DNA of 20,000 bases from Chromera velia (taxonomy: Eukaryota; Sar; Chromeraceae). The position numbers were made by a program, and so were the translations under genes. Below are positions 1 through 9,420 of the stretch, piece by piece. Position 1 is the first letter of the stretch. Each line of letters opens with the position of its first letter. The DNA lies in NCBI GenBank assembly GCA_018398765.1, contig JAHBMJ010002006.1:1-20000 (forward strand), written 5' to 3'. The notes beneath the pieces were generated by a model. That model saw only the letters and a program-made list of their open reading frames with translations, searched no databases and had not been told where the DNA came from.

Positions 1-326
1 GGGGTGGGGGGGGGGGGGGGGGGGCGCGGAGTTCGTGTGCATGATCAAAATTAATTTTTTGAGTCTGTCACTGAATGATTCACCTGCCCCACCATGCCCC
101 GCCTTCTGTGAACAGTCGTTTTCTTATATGGTTGTTCTATTTTCTCTTGCCTTACACTACTACTGACTGTGATACCCTCACACCGCTCACTGCTGCTGAT
201 TCTGCTGCTCAAGCCCGGACCCCATTGAGATCGCTAATCCGTTGCTGACCATTAATTTTTTCATTGTCTTTCTCTGAAGTCCTTTCAAGATGCTGTGAAG
301 ATTCGTACTTCAAAATGTCTTTTCAG
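1..326. other. Unannotated flank with a 5' G-run and intron-like 3' end
   Basis: The first 24 bases are almost pure G, and no convincing gene follows. The last part is pyrimidine-rich and ends in a run of T then CAG at 322-326, exactly where similarity to the second chromodomain copy begins. This looks like the 3' end of an intron whose exon starts at about 327, but no matching donor can be named inside the window. Confidence 0.4.
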
Positions 327-712
327 AGCAGGATGGAGAATCGGGTGAGTTCACAGCCGTCTGCAGTGTCGACTTCTTGACGACAAAGGGAATGGGAGGT
401 TTTGTGGAGGAGGTCACTGATTTCGCTCGTAACGATGAGCAAAAGCATTTTGTTCTCTCCGCTGCAGCACTGCAGCGTTTTGAGGAATTGAAACAGGTTC
501 TCGCGAGCCCTCCCTCAGAGGAGTACGAAGTGGAAGCAATCCGGGGATGGGAGTGGAGAGGCCCTCCTCGGAGGAGGAAACGGTGGTTTAGAATCAAGTG
601 GAAGGGGTGGCCCGAGACAGATAACACCGACGAGCCAGAAGAGAATCTGACTGGCTCACCAAGAATTTTAACTGCCTTTCTGCAGGTGCACAACGACTGC
701 CCTGATACATAA
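327..712 (+). CDS. Chromodomain protein, 3' exon or fragment, copy 1
   Basis: The frame is open from 299 to a TAA at 710-712. It has no upstream ATG: the first in-frame ATG is at 392, and 377 is TTG. A chromodomain fills the C-terminal half. It starts at EEYEVEAI and contains RIKWKGWPE and NTDEPEENL, matching the family pattern EYxVExI, KWKGY, NTWEPEENL. Two aromatic-cage positions are kept (Tyr in EEYEVE, Trp in KWKG), but the usual Trp of NTWEP is Asp. Chromodomains bind methylated histone H3 tails and also occur at the C-terminus of chromovirus integrases. No integrase core is visible here, so the parent may be a host chromatin protein or an element-borne cassette. The sequence joins its flank at an acceptor-like TTTTCAG, so this is probably a terminal exon. 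It is about 85% identical to copy 2, with no frameshift between them. Confidence 0.7.
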
Positions 713-1115
713 GGGCACATCGATCACCTAATGTCTATATCGCAAGTGTTTCTGCCTCTGCCATTCTTTGTTTGATGACAAATTAGAAAAAATTAGAAGC
801 TGATTAAAGATACCTCATGATGGAGTTGAATTCAATTGATGCTGAAGTTAATTTTATTCAAGTTACAAAATGTTACAAGAAGATTTTAGCTAGAATTTCA
901 GAAGTTTAAGTATGTTTTGAGTTAGAGTTGAAAATAGTTTAGGCTTCATGGAGGTCATCATCTAGGTTGTCCTCATGACCTAGCACTTTTTCTCACCTAG
1001 AGCTCTCCAAACGGGGAGGTCCCCGTTCACAGGGGTCTGATCTCCTTAGAGCTCAAACGGGGGGGACTCCGTCAGATCTGGAGTCTTAAGAGCTCGAACG
1101 CACCCCCCCCCCCGT
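327..1115 (+). repeat. Duplicated chromodomain segment, copy 1
   Basis: About 790 bp is repeated in direct orientation at 4158-4955. Similarity covers the chromodomain ORF and about 400 bp of non-coding DNA after its TAA, and stops just after a poly-C run and CGTTCTTAC. The non-coding tail is at least as similar as the ORF. No terminal repeats or obvious target-site duplication are seen. This could be a segmental duplication, the 3' end of a chromodomain-bearing element, or a dispersed family. Confidence 0.85.
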
Positions 1116-1285
1116 TCTTACATCCCTATGTGCTTCCCTCAGGTGGATTTACCTGAACACACATTCAAAGGACATACACATAGAAAAGAGTCAAAGACAA
1201 CAGCAAGAACAGGGAGAAGAAAAAAAAAAGAAAATTCAAAAGGTTTCAAAACAATCTGGAAACCAGCCCCTGAGGATTTGTCTCC

Positions 1286-1440
1286 TCACACACATATACA
1301 CATACACATACACATACATATACATACACACACACACACACACACACACATACACACACACATATATATATATACACATACAGAGAGACATACACACAAT
1401 GTTATACGTACACGCACACACTCTTACACACACATACAGG
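1286..1440. repeat. CA/TA microsatellite
   Basis: This is a run of CA dinucleotides with interspersed TA and GA, about 155 bp long. It explains the His/Thr-rich and Cys/Val-rich open frames on the two strands, which are not genes. Confidence 0.95.
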
Positions 1441-1449
1441 AAACCCGGA

Positions 1450-1940
1450 TGGGGGAGAACGGTGAGGAGTTGGAATATGAAAAGTGGATTGGCTGGCGTC
1501 CCAAAGGGTGCTGTTGGCGGCTACACTGCTCCCTTGGCCTCATTCCACTCTCTGTCCTGCCCTAAATTTCTGGTAGTGCCGTGATCCCCCCTCCTGGTTG
1601 TTACCGGAAAAAACAGGTCTGATTCTTCCAGTAAGGGGGGGGGTTCACCGATTTTTTTTGTCGGAAAAAAATTAAAAGTGGTTGTTTTGACATTAGTAAT
1701 CGATTGGGACCACTTCTTGTTTTTTCAGACAAAAAAAATTTTTGATTCCCCCTGCTTATCAGAAGAATCAGACCTGTTTTTTCTGGTAACTCTCGGGAGG
1801 GGGGGTCACGGCACTACCGGAAATTTAGGGCAGGAAAAAGAGTGGAATGAGGCTAAAAGAGCAGTGCAACCGCCACCGGCACCCTTCAGAACATAAGCCA
1901 ATCCACTTTTCTTGTCCCAACTCCTCACCGTTCTCCCCCA
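1450..1940. mobile_element. Fold-back inverted-repeat element, about 490 bp
   Basis: The left arm is about 1450-1682 and the right arm about 1709-1940, with a spacer of roughly 26 bp. The arms are reverse complements with scattered mismatches and small indels. For example, GGGGGAGAACGGTGAGGAG at 1451 pairs with CTCCTCACCGTTCTCCCCC near 1939, and AAAAAACAGGTCTGATTCTT near 1609 pairs with its complement near 1763-1782. Short open frames inside are low-complexity and unlikely to be genes. The shape fits a fold-back transposon or hairpin MITE, and a transcript would form a long hairpin. No clear target-site duplication was found. Confidence 0.75.
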
Positions 1941-1944
1941 CCAG

Positions 1945-2270
1945 CCTCCCACCAGATTCTCTGCTCCTTTGCCGCCCACCCCGGCCCACTTGTGATACCG
2001 CCGGCCCCGGCCCACTTATGACGCCGCTAGCCCCGGCCTCGGGCCCCGCCCTGCCCCCTTATGGCGCCGCCAGCCCCGGCCCTGACCCCGGCAGTCGTAG
2101 CCTTTACTTAGCGCAAAGTCTCTGCTTGCTCTAGTTCGCTCTAGGCTCTCCATGGTCGCTCGGACCTCTCCTTGTGATGCCGCCGGGCCCGGCCCCAGGC
2201 CAGGCCCCCCGCCTCGGCCTGGTTACCACAGGTTACCACCCCTGCCTCCGTCCTTGCCCCGGCCTCCATA
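1945..2270. repeat. GC-rich degenerate tandem motifs
   Basis: Between about 1975 and 2190 a CCCGGCCCACTTRTGA-type motif followed by CGCCG recurs several times with drift (near 1980, 2005, 2055 and 2170). This is a decayed minisatellite or CpG-rich patch. No gene is supported. Confidence 0.5.
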
Positions 2271-3640
2271 GATGGACGTTGCTCCGGCCCAGCGCTCCAG
2301 CCTACTCACTGCCTTAATCGGATTCTACTCGCTCCTCTTCGTTCCTTTGCCTTTCTGTTCTATAGAGACTCACGCGTTGGGGCTAGACAGAGCTAGGGAT
2401 GGTGCTGGGGCAGGGGCCAGGGTGCCTCAAACACAAAGAAAAGACCCGAACAAAGACAGGCAAGCAGTGAAAGGGAGATAAACGGGAAGCGGGGGCAGGC
2501 GACCCCCCCCCTCCTTCCTTTGGCTCTCTCCAGGTTGGCATACTCTCTCTCCTCTCTTTCCAAACCACACTTACTAGATGCATATGACTGACTTTGATAG
2601 AGAGGCATGGGTGCAAAACGGAATGACTGACACAGACCCCATGAAAACAAACCACTGACCCAGAGAGATAGTCGTTACGTAGAGCCTCAAATGCTGTTCC
2701 GCAGCATGATCAAAGGTACCGAAACCTGCATCCATTCACATCCGCAAGAGGCAATAAAGCCAAAAAAGACGGTTCAAAGCAAACATCTGCTCGACAGTGC
2801 ATCATGCACTAACCCACACAGAGAGACGGAAATGAACACTCACCAGAAAAAAGGCGAAAACAACCCCAGCTCCTCAGTAGAGGCAAGAAGGCGTCCCAGA
2901 TCCTGCATGCAGTCACAGAGCAAGAAAAGAATGAAGTTCCAGGCGAGGGTCAGAGGTGCATCATGCTCCAACATAATGGAACGGCTTGTAAGCTTTGAGG
3001 AAAACAAACGGATGAACCCACCGAAGAGCATATGAAGGCCAATCTGGCTCCCTCAAACAGCCTAGTGAGAGTCCTAAATCCTGCCTGCAGATACATACTA
3101 AGAAGATAAGGAAGTATGGGAGTCTGGGCAAAGGTGGGCCAATGCCTGATATGATGCAACGAGGGTCACGGATAGCTCACGTCTGAGAGGAGACGGAACC
3201 TCAAACCTAGCCTCAAACTCACCAGAAGGAAGATGAAGAGAGCCTCAGTTCCCCCAGCGAGGCAAGCAAGAGCTCGAAAGCTTGCATTGGGGCACATAGT
3301 AGAATAAGACATCGACCCAAGATTGGGAGCAAGACGACCCTCTCCAATTTTACCCACCTCGCCTACTTGACAGAACGAGACGGGGAAATAAACCCATACC
3401 CAAAAAAAAAGAGACAGCTGAGGTTCCACCCAAAGTCTGCTCCCAAGACGAAGCCTAGAGGCGAAGCATAGAGCAGCCTTGACTTTGATAAAAGCGATCT
3501 GATCTGAAAATATGAGGAAACATGAGCGGTGAATAGTAAACAGTTCATGAGCAGTGTGAAGAGAAATATGCAGTGTGACTAGCTTACCTTTATCAAATCA
3601 GAGCTCATGCTGCATAGCCCTTCAATTCTACTGCACGCAT
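2271..3640. other. Region without a supportable gene
   Basis: Only short open frames exist, and none shows a recognisable motif. The plus strand is purine-rich. A CTCACCAGAA motif followed by similar A/G-rich sequence occurs near 2839 and 3218, hinting at a very old ~380-bp duplication, which is weak evidence. Confidence 0.4.
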
Positions 3641-3643
3641 GCA

Positions 3644-3671
3644 TTAAAATCGGATTCCGATCCGATTTTAA
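3644..3671. repeat. Perfect 11-bp hairpin
   Basis: TTAAAATCGGA, a six-base loop and TCCGATTTTAA form a perfect stem. It has no neighbouring gene to terminate, so its role is unknown. Confidence 0.7.
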
Positions 3672-3735
3672 ATTCCCTTGAAAGCTTTGCGAGGCCTAGG
3701 CAGTGTGTACGGCCACCGTGGACTATATATTTTTT

Positions 3736-3775
3736 GGGGGGGGCGCGTGCAGACGCGACCACACGGTCACGCGCC
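3736..3775. repeat. G-run followed by GC hairpin
   Basis: Eight G are followed by GGCGCGTG at 3742-3749, which pairs with CACGCGCC at 3768-3775. It is a small structured site with no assignable function. Confidence 0.5.
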
Positions 3776-3917
3776 GCTCAGGCACAATACATTTTTTTCT
3801 AGCACTCGCTAACTATAATTCATAAACGTAAAAATGCACTCGCAGAATGTTTAAAACTCTTTGTTTTTCTTTTTTAACAATTGTTTACTGACCTAAAATA
3901 CTTGCGGGATAGGGTAG

Positions 3918-3953
3918 TTTTGGAGACCGTTTTGGTGTTGGAGACCGTTTTGG
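3918..3953 (+). repeat. 18-bp tandem duplication
   Basis: Two near-identical units of TGGAGACCGTTTTGG-type sequence lie side by side in AT-rich DNA. No coding role is apparent. Confidence 0.8.
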
Positions 3954-4037
3954 AAAATTTTTCCTTATTTATTAATTTAGAAGTTTGCATATTTTTCATG
4001 AATGCAGATGACTCCACGCAGCCTTTGAATCTCTCAG

Positions 4038-4544
4038 TTTGATGAGAGCGTGACAGTCGTCAAGATCCTTGTTGTAGGAATGAAGAGTGGGAAGGGGTTC
4101 AAGCATCAGCCATGGTTGTACATGGCTGCGGTAGAGAGAGCGTTGATTTCTTTCCTCGAGCAGGATGGAGAATCGGGTGAGTTCACAGCCATCTGCAGTG
4201 TCGACTTCTTGACGACAAAGAGAATGGGAGGTTTTGTGGAGGAGGTCACTGATTTTGCTCGTGACGATGAGCGAAAGCGTTTCATTCTCTCCGCTGCAGC
4301 ACTGCAGCGTTTTGAGGAATTGAAACAGGTTCTCGCGAGCCCCCACTTGGAGGAGTATAAAGTGGAAGCAATCCAGGGATGGGAGTGGAGAGGCCCTCCT
4401 CGGATGAGGAAACGGTGGTTTAGAATCAAGTGGAAGGGGTGGCCCGAGGTAGATAACACCGACGAGCCAGAAGAGAATCTGACTGGCTCACGAAGAATTT
4501 TGGCTGCCTTTCTGCAGGCGCACAACGACTGCCCTGATACATAA
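4038..4544 (+). CDS. Chromodomain protein fragment, copy 2
   Basis: The frame is open from 4029 to a TAA at 4542-4544. Its 5' edge follows CTCTCAG at 4031-4037, an acceptor-like site, so the coding part may begin at 4038; GTG at 4050 is not a convincing start. Counting from 4050, residues 1-38 are absent from copy 1 and include KSGKGFKHQPWLYMAAVERA. The region shared with copy 1 starts at residue 37 (EQDGESGEF). The chromodomain spans about 101-157, with Tyr103, Trp128 and Trp131 in cage-like positions and NTDEPEENL in place of NTWEPEENL. The family binds methylated histone tails; a role here is inferred. Unlike copy 1, there is no acceptor at the shared boundary, so two exons look already joined. 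It could be a retrocopy, a longer exon, or an element-borne gene. Confidence 0.7.
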   Translation, partial: FDESVTVVKILVVGMKSGKGFKHQPWLYMAAVERALISFLEQDGESGEFTAICSVDFLTTKRMGGFVEEVTDFARDDERKRFILSAAALQRFEELKQVLASPHLEEYKVEAIQGWEWRGPPRMRKRWFRIKWKGWPEVDNTDEPEENLTGSRRILAAFLQAHNDCPDT

Positions 4545-4955
4545 GGGCACATCGATCACCTAATGTCTATATCGCAAGTGTTTCTGCCTCTGCCATTCTT
4601 TGTTTGATGATAAATTAAAAAAAATTAGAAGCTGATTAGTGATACTTCATGACGAAGTTGAATTCAATTGATGCTGAAGTTAATTTTATTCAAGTTACAA
4701 AATGTTACAAGAAGATTTTAGCTAGAATTTCAGAAGTTTAAGTATGTTTTGAGTTAGAGTTGAAAATAGTTTAGGCTTCATGGAGGTCATCATCTAGGTT
4801 GTCCTCATGACCTAGCACTTTTTCTCACCTAGAGCTCTCCAAACGGGGAGGTCCCCGTTTACAGGGGTCTGATCTCCCTAGAGCTCGAACGGGGGGGACC
4901 CCGTTAGATCTGGAGTCTTAAGAGCTCAAACGCACCCCCCCTTCCCGTTCTTACA
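4158..4955 (+). repeat. Duplicated chromodomain segment, copy 2
   Basis: This is the direct repeat of 327-1115, covering ORF and non-coding tail and ending after a C-run and CGTTCTTACA. Differences from copy 1 are mostly transitions, and many are CG to CA or TG. Confidence 0.85.
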
Positions 4956-6365
4956 CTCCTATACTTCAACCTCAAATTTTAGTATTAAATTTTATTTTAA
5001 GATATAGGAGTCTAGATATGGGGAGCAGGGTGGCATAATACTATATAGAGACGGGCCTAGGGACTATGCCTTGAGAGCATTGTTATGTTATATGTATAAG
5101 GTCTTAGACAGACTACACCCCTTCATTGATAAAAAATAAAGCCAAACTCACGAATAATCATCCATTATATTGTGCTAGCGAGATCTAGCTAGCTTACATC
5201 AGCTTACGCCCTCTCATATATAAAAATCTGGTCGTTACGGGTCATTATAATAGCTAGATCAAATCAAACATGATTTATTCATTCTTGTTTGTTGTAGAAA
5301 AAGGTCCTTGTCGGCATACATGTTTGAATAAAACGGCTTTTGAACGCTCGTGCATCACCTTAAAAACTACTAAAAACTTTAGTAGAAAGCTAGCGCTCTC
5401 CCAACGCCCCTCTACAACCTGCTACGCCCCTGTAGGGGTATTGTATATAGCTAGTGATTAGGTTTGATTTAATTTGACTTAAGGTAGTGCTTAACCTCAA
5501 ATTAATCAAATGTGCACGTCTAATGGGGCTTACTCTGACACCCCTATCAAATCTACATCAAATCCACCTCAAATCTGACTTTTAACCTCAAATATCTGCC
5601 CTCAGGCTGGGGGACTCCGCCCCCCAGACCCTCCGTTTTAGGTATTACAAAGGCGACTTTAATATAATAAATAAAAACATATCTTAATTAAATAAAGTGT
5701 TCCACCATTTTTACAAAAAAAATGCTTCAAAGTTGTTTCAAATCGAATGATTTCTTCAAAGACCTGCAGTCAAAAAAGTAAAATTATGAGTTGTTATTAG
5801 TGAAAACTATAGGAGAGCTCGCATGTTAGGGAACCTATGAAGTTTAACCTCAAATCTAACCTCAAATCTACCTAGAGTTGCACAAAACCCTCAATCATCA
5901 GATTTGCAAATCTGGAGCCTTAACCTTAAATCAAATCAAATCAAATTCAAATATATCAAATCAAGCCTGGTTACTATATGTAACGTGTCTATTAGTCGAT
6001 TCATAGATTCAGACAGGAAAATTATCATTATGACAGGAAAGTCTGTCAAGCTAGACGTTCGTTGCTATTCTTTCAATCACTCTGTGCCTGTCAGTTTGAT
6101 TCTACTCTCTTGTTGGGATTTCTCCTTGGGCCGCTTTCTGGGGCCGTCTCTAATAGGCCACGCGCACATAGAGGGGCGTGATACACAGAGATGCAGTATA
6201 GCAATGCATACAGAAACTAATCGATCCATCGTAGCATATATCTCTGGCTAAAGGCAAGACAGACGGCCTCTCCTATGAACCAGAAAGTATGACAGAATTT
6301 TTGTCAATCAGTGTGTTAGACTGATTGTGTTTTGAGTGCACTGCTTCTTTTTTCTTGTCGCCATA
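4956..6365. other. AT-rich intergenic DNA with recurrent AACCTCAAAT words
   Basis: No gene is supported. The word CCTCAAAT recurs near 4969, 5493, 5568, 5586, 5844 and 5856, often followed by ATCAAAT strings near 5930-5960. A small hairpin, CTGGGGG pairing with CCCCCAG, lies at 5607-5627. The 3' edge (6345-6365) is pyrimidine-rich and ends in CCATAG just before retrotransposon coding sequence. Confidence 0.5.
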
Positions 6366-7289
6366 GCTCAGGGGACGCGTCTTGCTTCTATTGAGCAAGA
6401 AGTGGTTGCTTTGCGTGAGAGCCAGGCAGAGATCCTTTTTCTTTTGAGATACCTTTCTGGAGAGGTGGGTGGAGCTCGACGCCCACAAGTAGTAGAACAG
6501 ACTGATACTAAGCATGAAAATCGTCCCCTGTCCAACCAGTTTGGGGTAGGAACGTTCGTTTGGGCTGGAGTCATCTCGGAGGCGTCCCTCCCAATTCGTC
6601 CTCCCTCAGGTACATGATCTCCTTGCTCCCCCTTCCGGGGGACTGCCTGCTTCCCTTTCAGAAGGACTCCCCGCATATACTCTAATAGTGCGAGGAGGCC
6701 TGTCGCCGCCTCCCAGGCTCTCGCAGCCTCCTACGTTCTCGGATCGTGCGCTTTTGGTGCCTGGAGAGGGGCTTGCACATCCAACTGAGGAGTCGCCGTC
6801 TCCTTTGGATCCCTCGTTAGACTTTTAATTCTTCCTCCAACTCAGGCAGTTCTGCCTCGAGTCACTCCAGACACCGAGTCGGACATTGCCGTTATTCCCG
6901 CAGGTCCAGGCGTGGGAAGAAGGTGGACATGGCTGCTGTCTCTAAGTTCAAGGGGAAGCAGCATACTCAGAAGTTCGCAGATCTTTAGGCCCCGTACACA
7001 CGTGTGTACCTAAAGAGGAGCAACTTCGCCTTGAATCAGGAATTATGGTGTAACAACTACCTCCTTGCCCTCAACCACGCTGCCAACGGCAATCAGTAGT
7101 TTAAAGCCGATGTCCGGAAGTTGAGGAAGGGAAAGAAGATCCCTGTCGAGCAGGTTGTCGACAAGCTGCTTGAGGAGTACGAGTCTGCTTTGCTTGCCCA
7201 GCAACTGGTAATCAGAGAGCGTATCCGCCATTTTCCTTGGGACATTTAGAAGAGGGACGGCAAGGGGAGAGTGATCTATCTTGAGAATA
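6366..7289 (+). pseudogene. Copia Gag, N-terminal part (interrupted)
   Basis: The first block (frame 3, 6366-6609) follows a pyrimidine-rich CCATAG and encodes a short heptad-like helix (ASIEQEVVALRESQAEI). At 6610 a CAG/GTACAT donor-like site opens a segment that ends in TTCCTCCAACTCAG at 6845. Removing 6610-6845 joins the block in phase to frame 2, which runs from a Ser/Arg-rich stretch (HSRHRVGHCRYSRRSRRG) through DMAAVSKFKGKQ to 7289. Frame 2 has TAG stops at 6986, 7097 and 7247, each preceded and followed by good coding sequence. The frame is cut in the middle of VIYLENT by the TIR element at 7290 and resumes at 8865. Assignment as Gag rests on its position ahead of the zinc knuckle and on continuity across the insertion. 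Gag would form the capsid. Confidence 0.65.
6610..6845 (+). other. Putative intron in the gag region
   Basis: The segment starts GTACAT after CAG and ends with a pyrimidine-rich tract plus CTCAG. Its removal converts frame 3 into frame 2 at a Gly codon (PPS-G-SSAS), which is the frame used by the rest of gag. Open frames inside are Pro/Ser-rich and broken. A frameshifted coding linker is the alternative. Confidence 0.45.
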
Positions 7290-7532
7290 CCATAGTTGCC
7301 ATAGGATAATACATTGTACTATCGCATGCTATAATAGGATACTACAAGAAGTACAATAGGTCGATCCTAAGTTGATTCCTAACTTGATTTCATAGTTGGC
7401 TCTAGAACCTTCCTAAAAAAATCTATACAGTTCTGATCTAACTTTTAGAGAATCTATACAGTAATTTAACATAGTTAAGCAGCATAATCATAAAGCATTA
7501 ATCATAAAGCTTTATGAATGTACAGAGCGGTC

Positions 7533-7604
7533 AATCAATTAATCAATCAATCGATCAAGTTAGTCAGTCATTCAGTCAGTCAGTCAGTCAGTTAGTCAGT
7601 CAGC
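7533..7604. repeat. ATCA/GTCA tetranucleotide repeat
   Basis: Imperfect TCAA/TCAG/TCAT units run for about 70 bp inside the TIR element, just beyond the 3' end of the MYND pseudogene. Confidence 0.9.
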
Positions 7605-8276
7605 CAATGCCCTATGGAGGACAGGGCATACCGCACGATGGAAGCAGGACCAGTCTTTCTTCTGGCACCTCCTCGAACAGTAACGAGTGTAATTGCACCC
7701 AGCATACCGCATCATTGAGGCTGATATGTCGCCACAGTGCATGCACATCTTGTCCGTTTGACCCACAAGAAGGTATGGACCATGATCCCTCACGTGGATG
7801 AGGAGGGGGTTGGAGGGACCGTCGAAGCTCCACTTCATGTTCTTCAAGAAGGTCCCCGACAAGAAACCTTCCTGCGCATGTGCCTAGAGGGACTGCAGAA
7901 ACATGAACCAGCACTTTCCGGTGTCGGGGGCATACCACAAATTCCCGTTAGCAACGACACCCAGATCACTCAGCAGCTCATACTAGTCCCTCTCCATCCA
8001 TCCATCATCGGACGTCTGGATCCACCGCTCGCTGCTGCTGCTCACGAAGGCCTGCATAGCCTTGTCGCCTCCTTTGTGGTCGTATACCTACCATTCCGGC
8101 CCGACCACCGACAGAATAGGGGGAGAGAACAGAATACGACGCCCAACCAGAGGCCTACCTCTGGGGGGACGAGACGAAGGGGGAGACCTAAAAAGATTAG
8201 CCGACGTAAAATGTATCGGAGCAGGTCGAGCCCCAAAAAGAAAGGCGCATGCAATCTTGTGAATATGATCATCCAT
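7596..8276 (-). pseudogene. MYND zinc-finger protein, stop-interrupted
   Basis: From an ATG at 8276 (MDDHIHKIACAF) one reverse-strand frame runs about 226 codons to a TGA at 7596-7598. It is broken only by three TAG codons, after GPEW, WMERD and FLQSL. The C-terminal third is a MYND finger: MCMHCGD, then RYAGCNYTRYCSRRCQKKDW, then HRAVC, matching the C-x2-C, C-x2-C, YCSxxCQxxDW, HxxxC layout. The first Cys of the second pair is Tyr (RYAGC where CxxC is expected), a single G-to-A change that should impair zinc binding. MYND fingers bind proline-rich partner peptides in transcriptional or methyltransferase complexes. The upstream half (RWIQTSDDGWMERD, ANGNLWYAPDTGKCWFM) is not identified. It is probably a captured host gene that has decayed. 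Confidence 0.7.
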
Positions 8277-8864
8277 TGTTCTACCCTGCAGAAAGATCTT
8301 CCTGGAGACCTCCTAAGTAACAAATTTTATGGCGTTCTAGACTAAGATTAGCTCGGCCTGCAAAAATCAAGAAGCACGCATTTTTAATATTTGAGTGTGT
8401 TTTCATTTCCTTTGTTTCACTTAAACATCGAATCATTTTTGTGTTTGACATTTTGTATTGGATTTTTTTTTTTAAAATCATTTTCTTATTTTTCAAAAAA
8501 TGTTTTCAATACAGAGAGAAATTATATATAGGATAACAGTTTGCAACACCCTCAACATGAAAATATAGAATATCTATATTTTTTTTTTAGCTACAAAAAG
8601 GTCTATATATAATTTTGGCCAAAAAGTTGAACTTAGGGTTGAACTTTAACTGATTCAAACATCACAGAGGTTTCTAATAATATTAAATTAGGTCTAGATA
8701 GTGTTAAACTTAGTAGAAAACTCCTAGGAATGCCTAGAATGCCTAATAAATTAATTTTTTTTTTATATTACTGATAGGATAGTATATTGTACTATCGGAG
8801 TTAATGATATACATTCGAATACAGTGGAATTCCACTGTAGTACAGTGTACTTTGGCAACTATGG

Positions 8865-9420
8865 AGAACACTGAGCTCTCATGGCCAAAGATCGATGACC
8901 GTCTCGATCGTCTGACGATGGACGCCGGAGAGATTGACATGGAGGTGACTGTGAGAGAGAAGAAGGAGATGGTAGTCCAGGCACTCATGCCTGATCAGCA
9001 GAGAGGTCTCCTGTCCGACATCAAGAAGCAGCACCCTCATATAAGGGTGGCAGACCTCACTCAGATCTCGTGGGAAATCATTGAGGAGTGGATGATCTGG
9101 TATGCCTCTTTTGAGAGGAAGGGCCCAACCAAGAAGACGCCGAGGGAGAGAGCAAACCGCGCAAAGGAGAACACCGACCGCAGACCCAGATGCTACTGGT
9201 ATCAGCAGAAGGGGCACTTCATGAATAAGTGCAGAGACAAGGCGGCAGGGAAGCCCAGAGTCCCTCTCCCTGAACAGTCCGGTTCTCCTCCTCCCCAGTA
9301 GCAGCAGCAGCAGCAGTCTTTAGGCTCAGGATCCTAGTCTTCCGGCTCCGGCCAGCAGGGTCAAAAATGACCACACTTGGGGTGTAGAGGTACCGCGGTC
9401 CTTTCTCCGGGCGTTGCCAT
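8865..9420 (+). pseudogene. Copia Gag, C-terminal part with zinc knuckle
   Basis: Frame 2 resumes after the TIR element as ENTELSWPKIDDRLDRLTMD. It continues through a helical, charged region (REKKEMVVQALMPDQQRGLL) to a knuckle at 9191-9232, CYWYQQKGHFMNKC. The canonical retroviral-type knuckle is C-x2-C-x4-H-x4-C; the second Cys is Tyr here, one G-to-A change (TGT to TAT), so zinc and RNA binding would be impaired. A Pro-rich tail leads to a CAG run at 9296-9316. TAG at 9299 lies within the run, and TAG at 9335 and TGA at 9368 follow in the same frame. Beyond these the frame continues without shift into the protease. Gag and Pol are thus one frame, as in many copia elements. The apparent ATG-less start near 8804 lies in the inserted element and is not genuine. 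Confidence 0.75.

Larger units (their letters stand above)
7290..8864. mobile_element. TIR DNA element carrying a MYND pseudogene
   Basis: The left end CCATAGTTGCC and right end GGCAACTATGG are perfect 11-bp inverted termini. The flanks AGAATA (7284-7289) and AGAACA (8865-8870) look like a 6-bp target-site duplication with one change. Excising the element with one flank rejoins the copia Gag frame as VIYLENTELSW, direct evidence of insertion. Inside are a tetranucleotide repeat, a reverse-strand MYND-type coding frame and AT-rich filler, but no transposase. A GATAGTACAATRTAYTATCC-type motif lies near both ends (7300-7335 and 8770-8795). This is a non-autonomous element with a captured host sequence, comparable to Pack-type transposons. 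The superfamily is not determined. Confidence 0.75.

Noticed and set aside
1128-1565. Open frames on both strands over the CA repeat
   Set aside because: They are His/Thr- or Cys/Val-rich translations of a dinucleotide repeat, with no other support.
2272-3548. Several 60-114 codon open frames
   Set aside because: Overlapping on both strands, no motifs, no splice context and no mixed protein-like composition.
5601-5640. Helitron-like 3' end (hairpin followed by TTTTAG)
   Set aside because: The terminus is not CTRR next to a T target, and no helicase or matching 5' end is visible.
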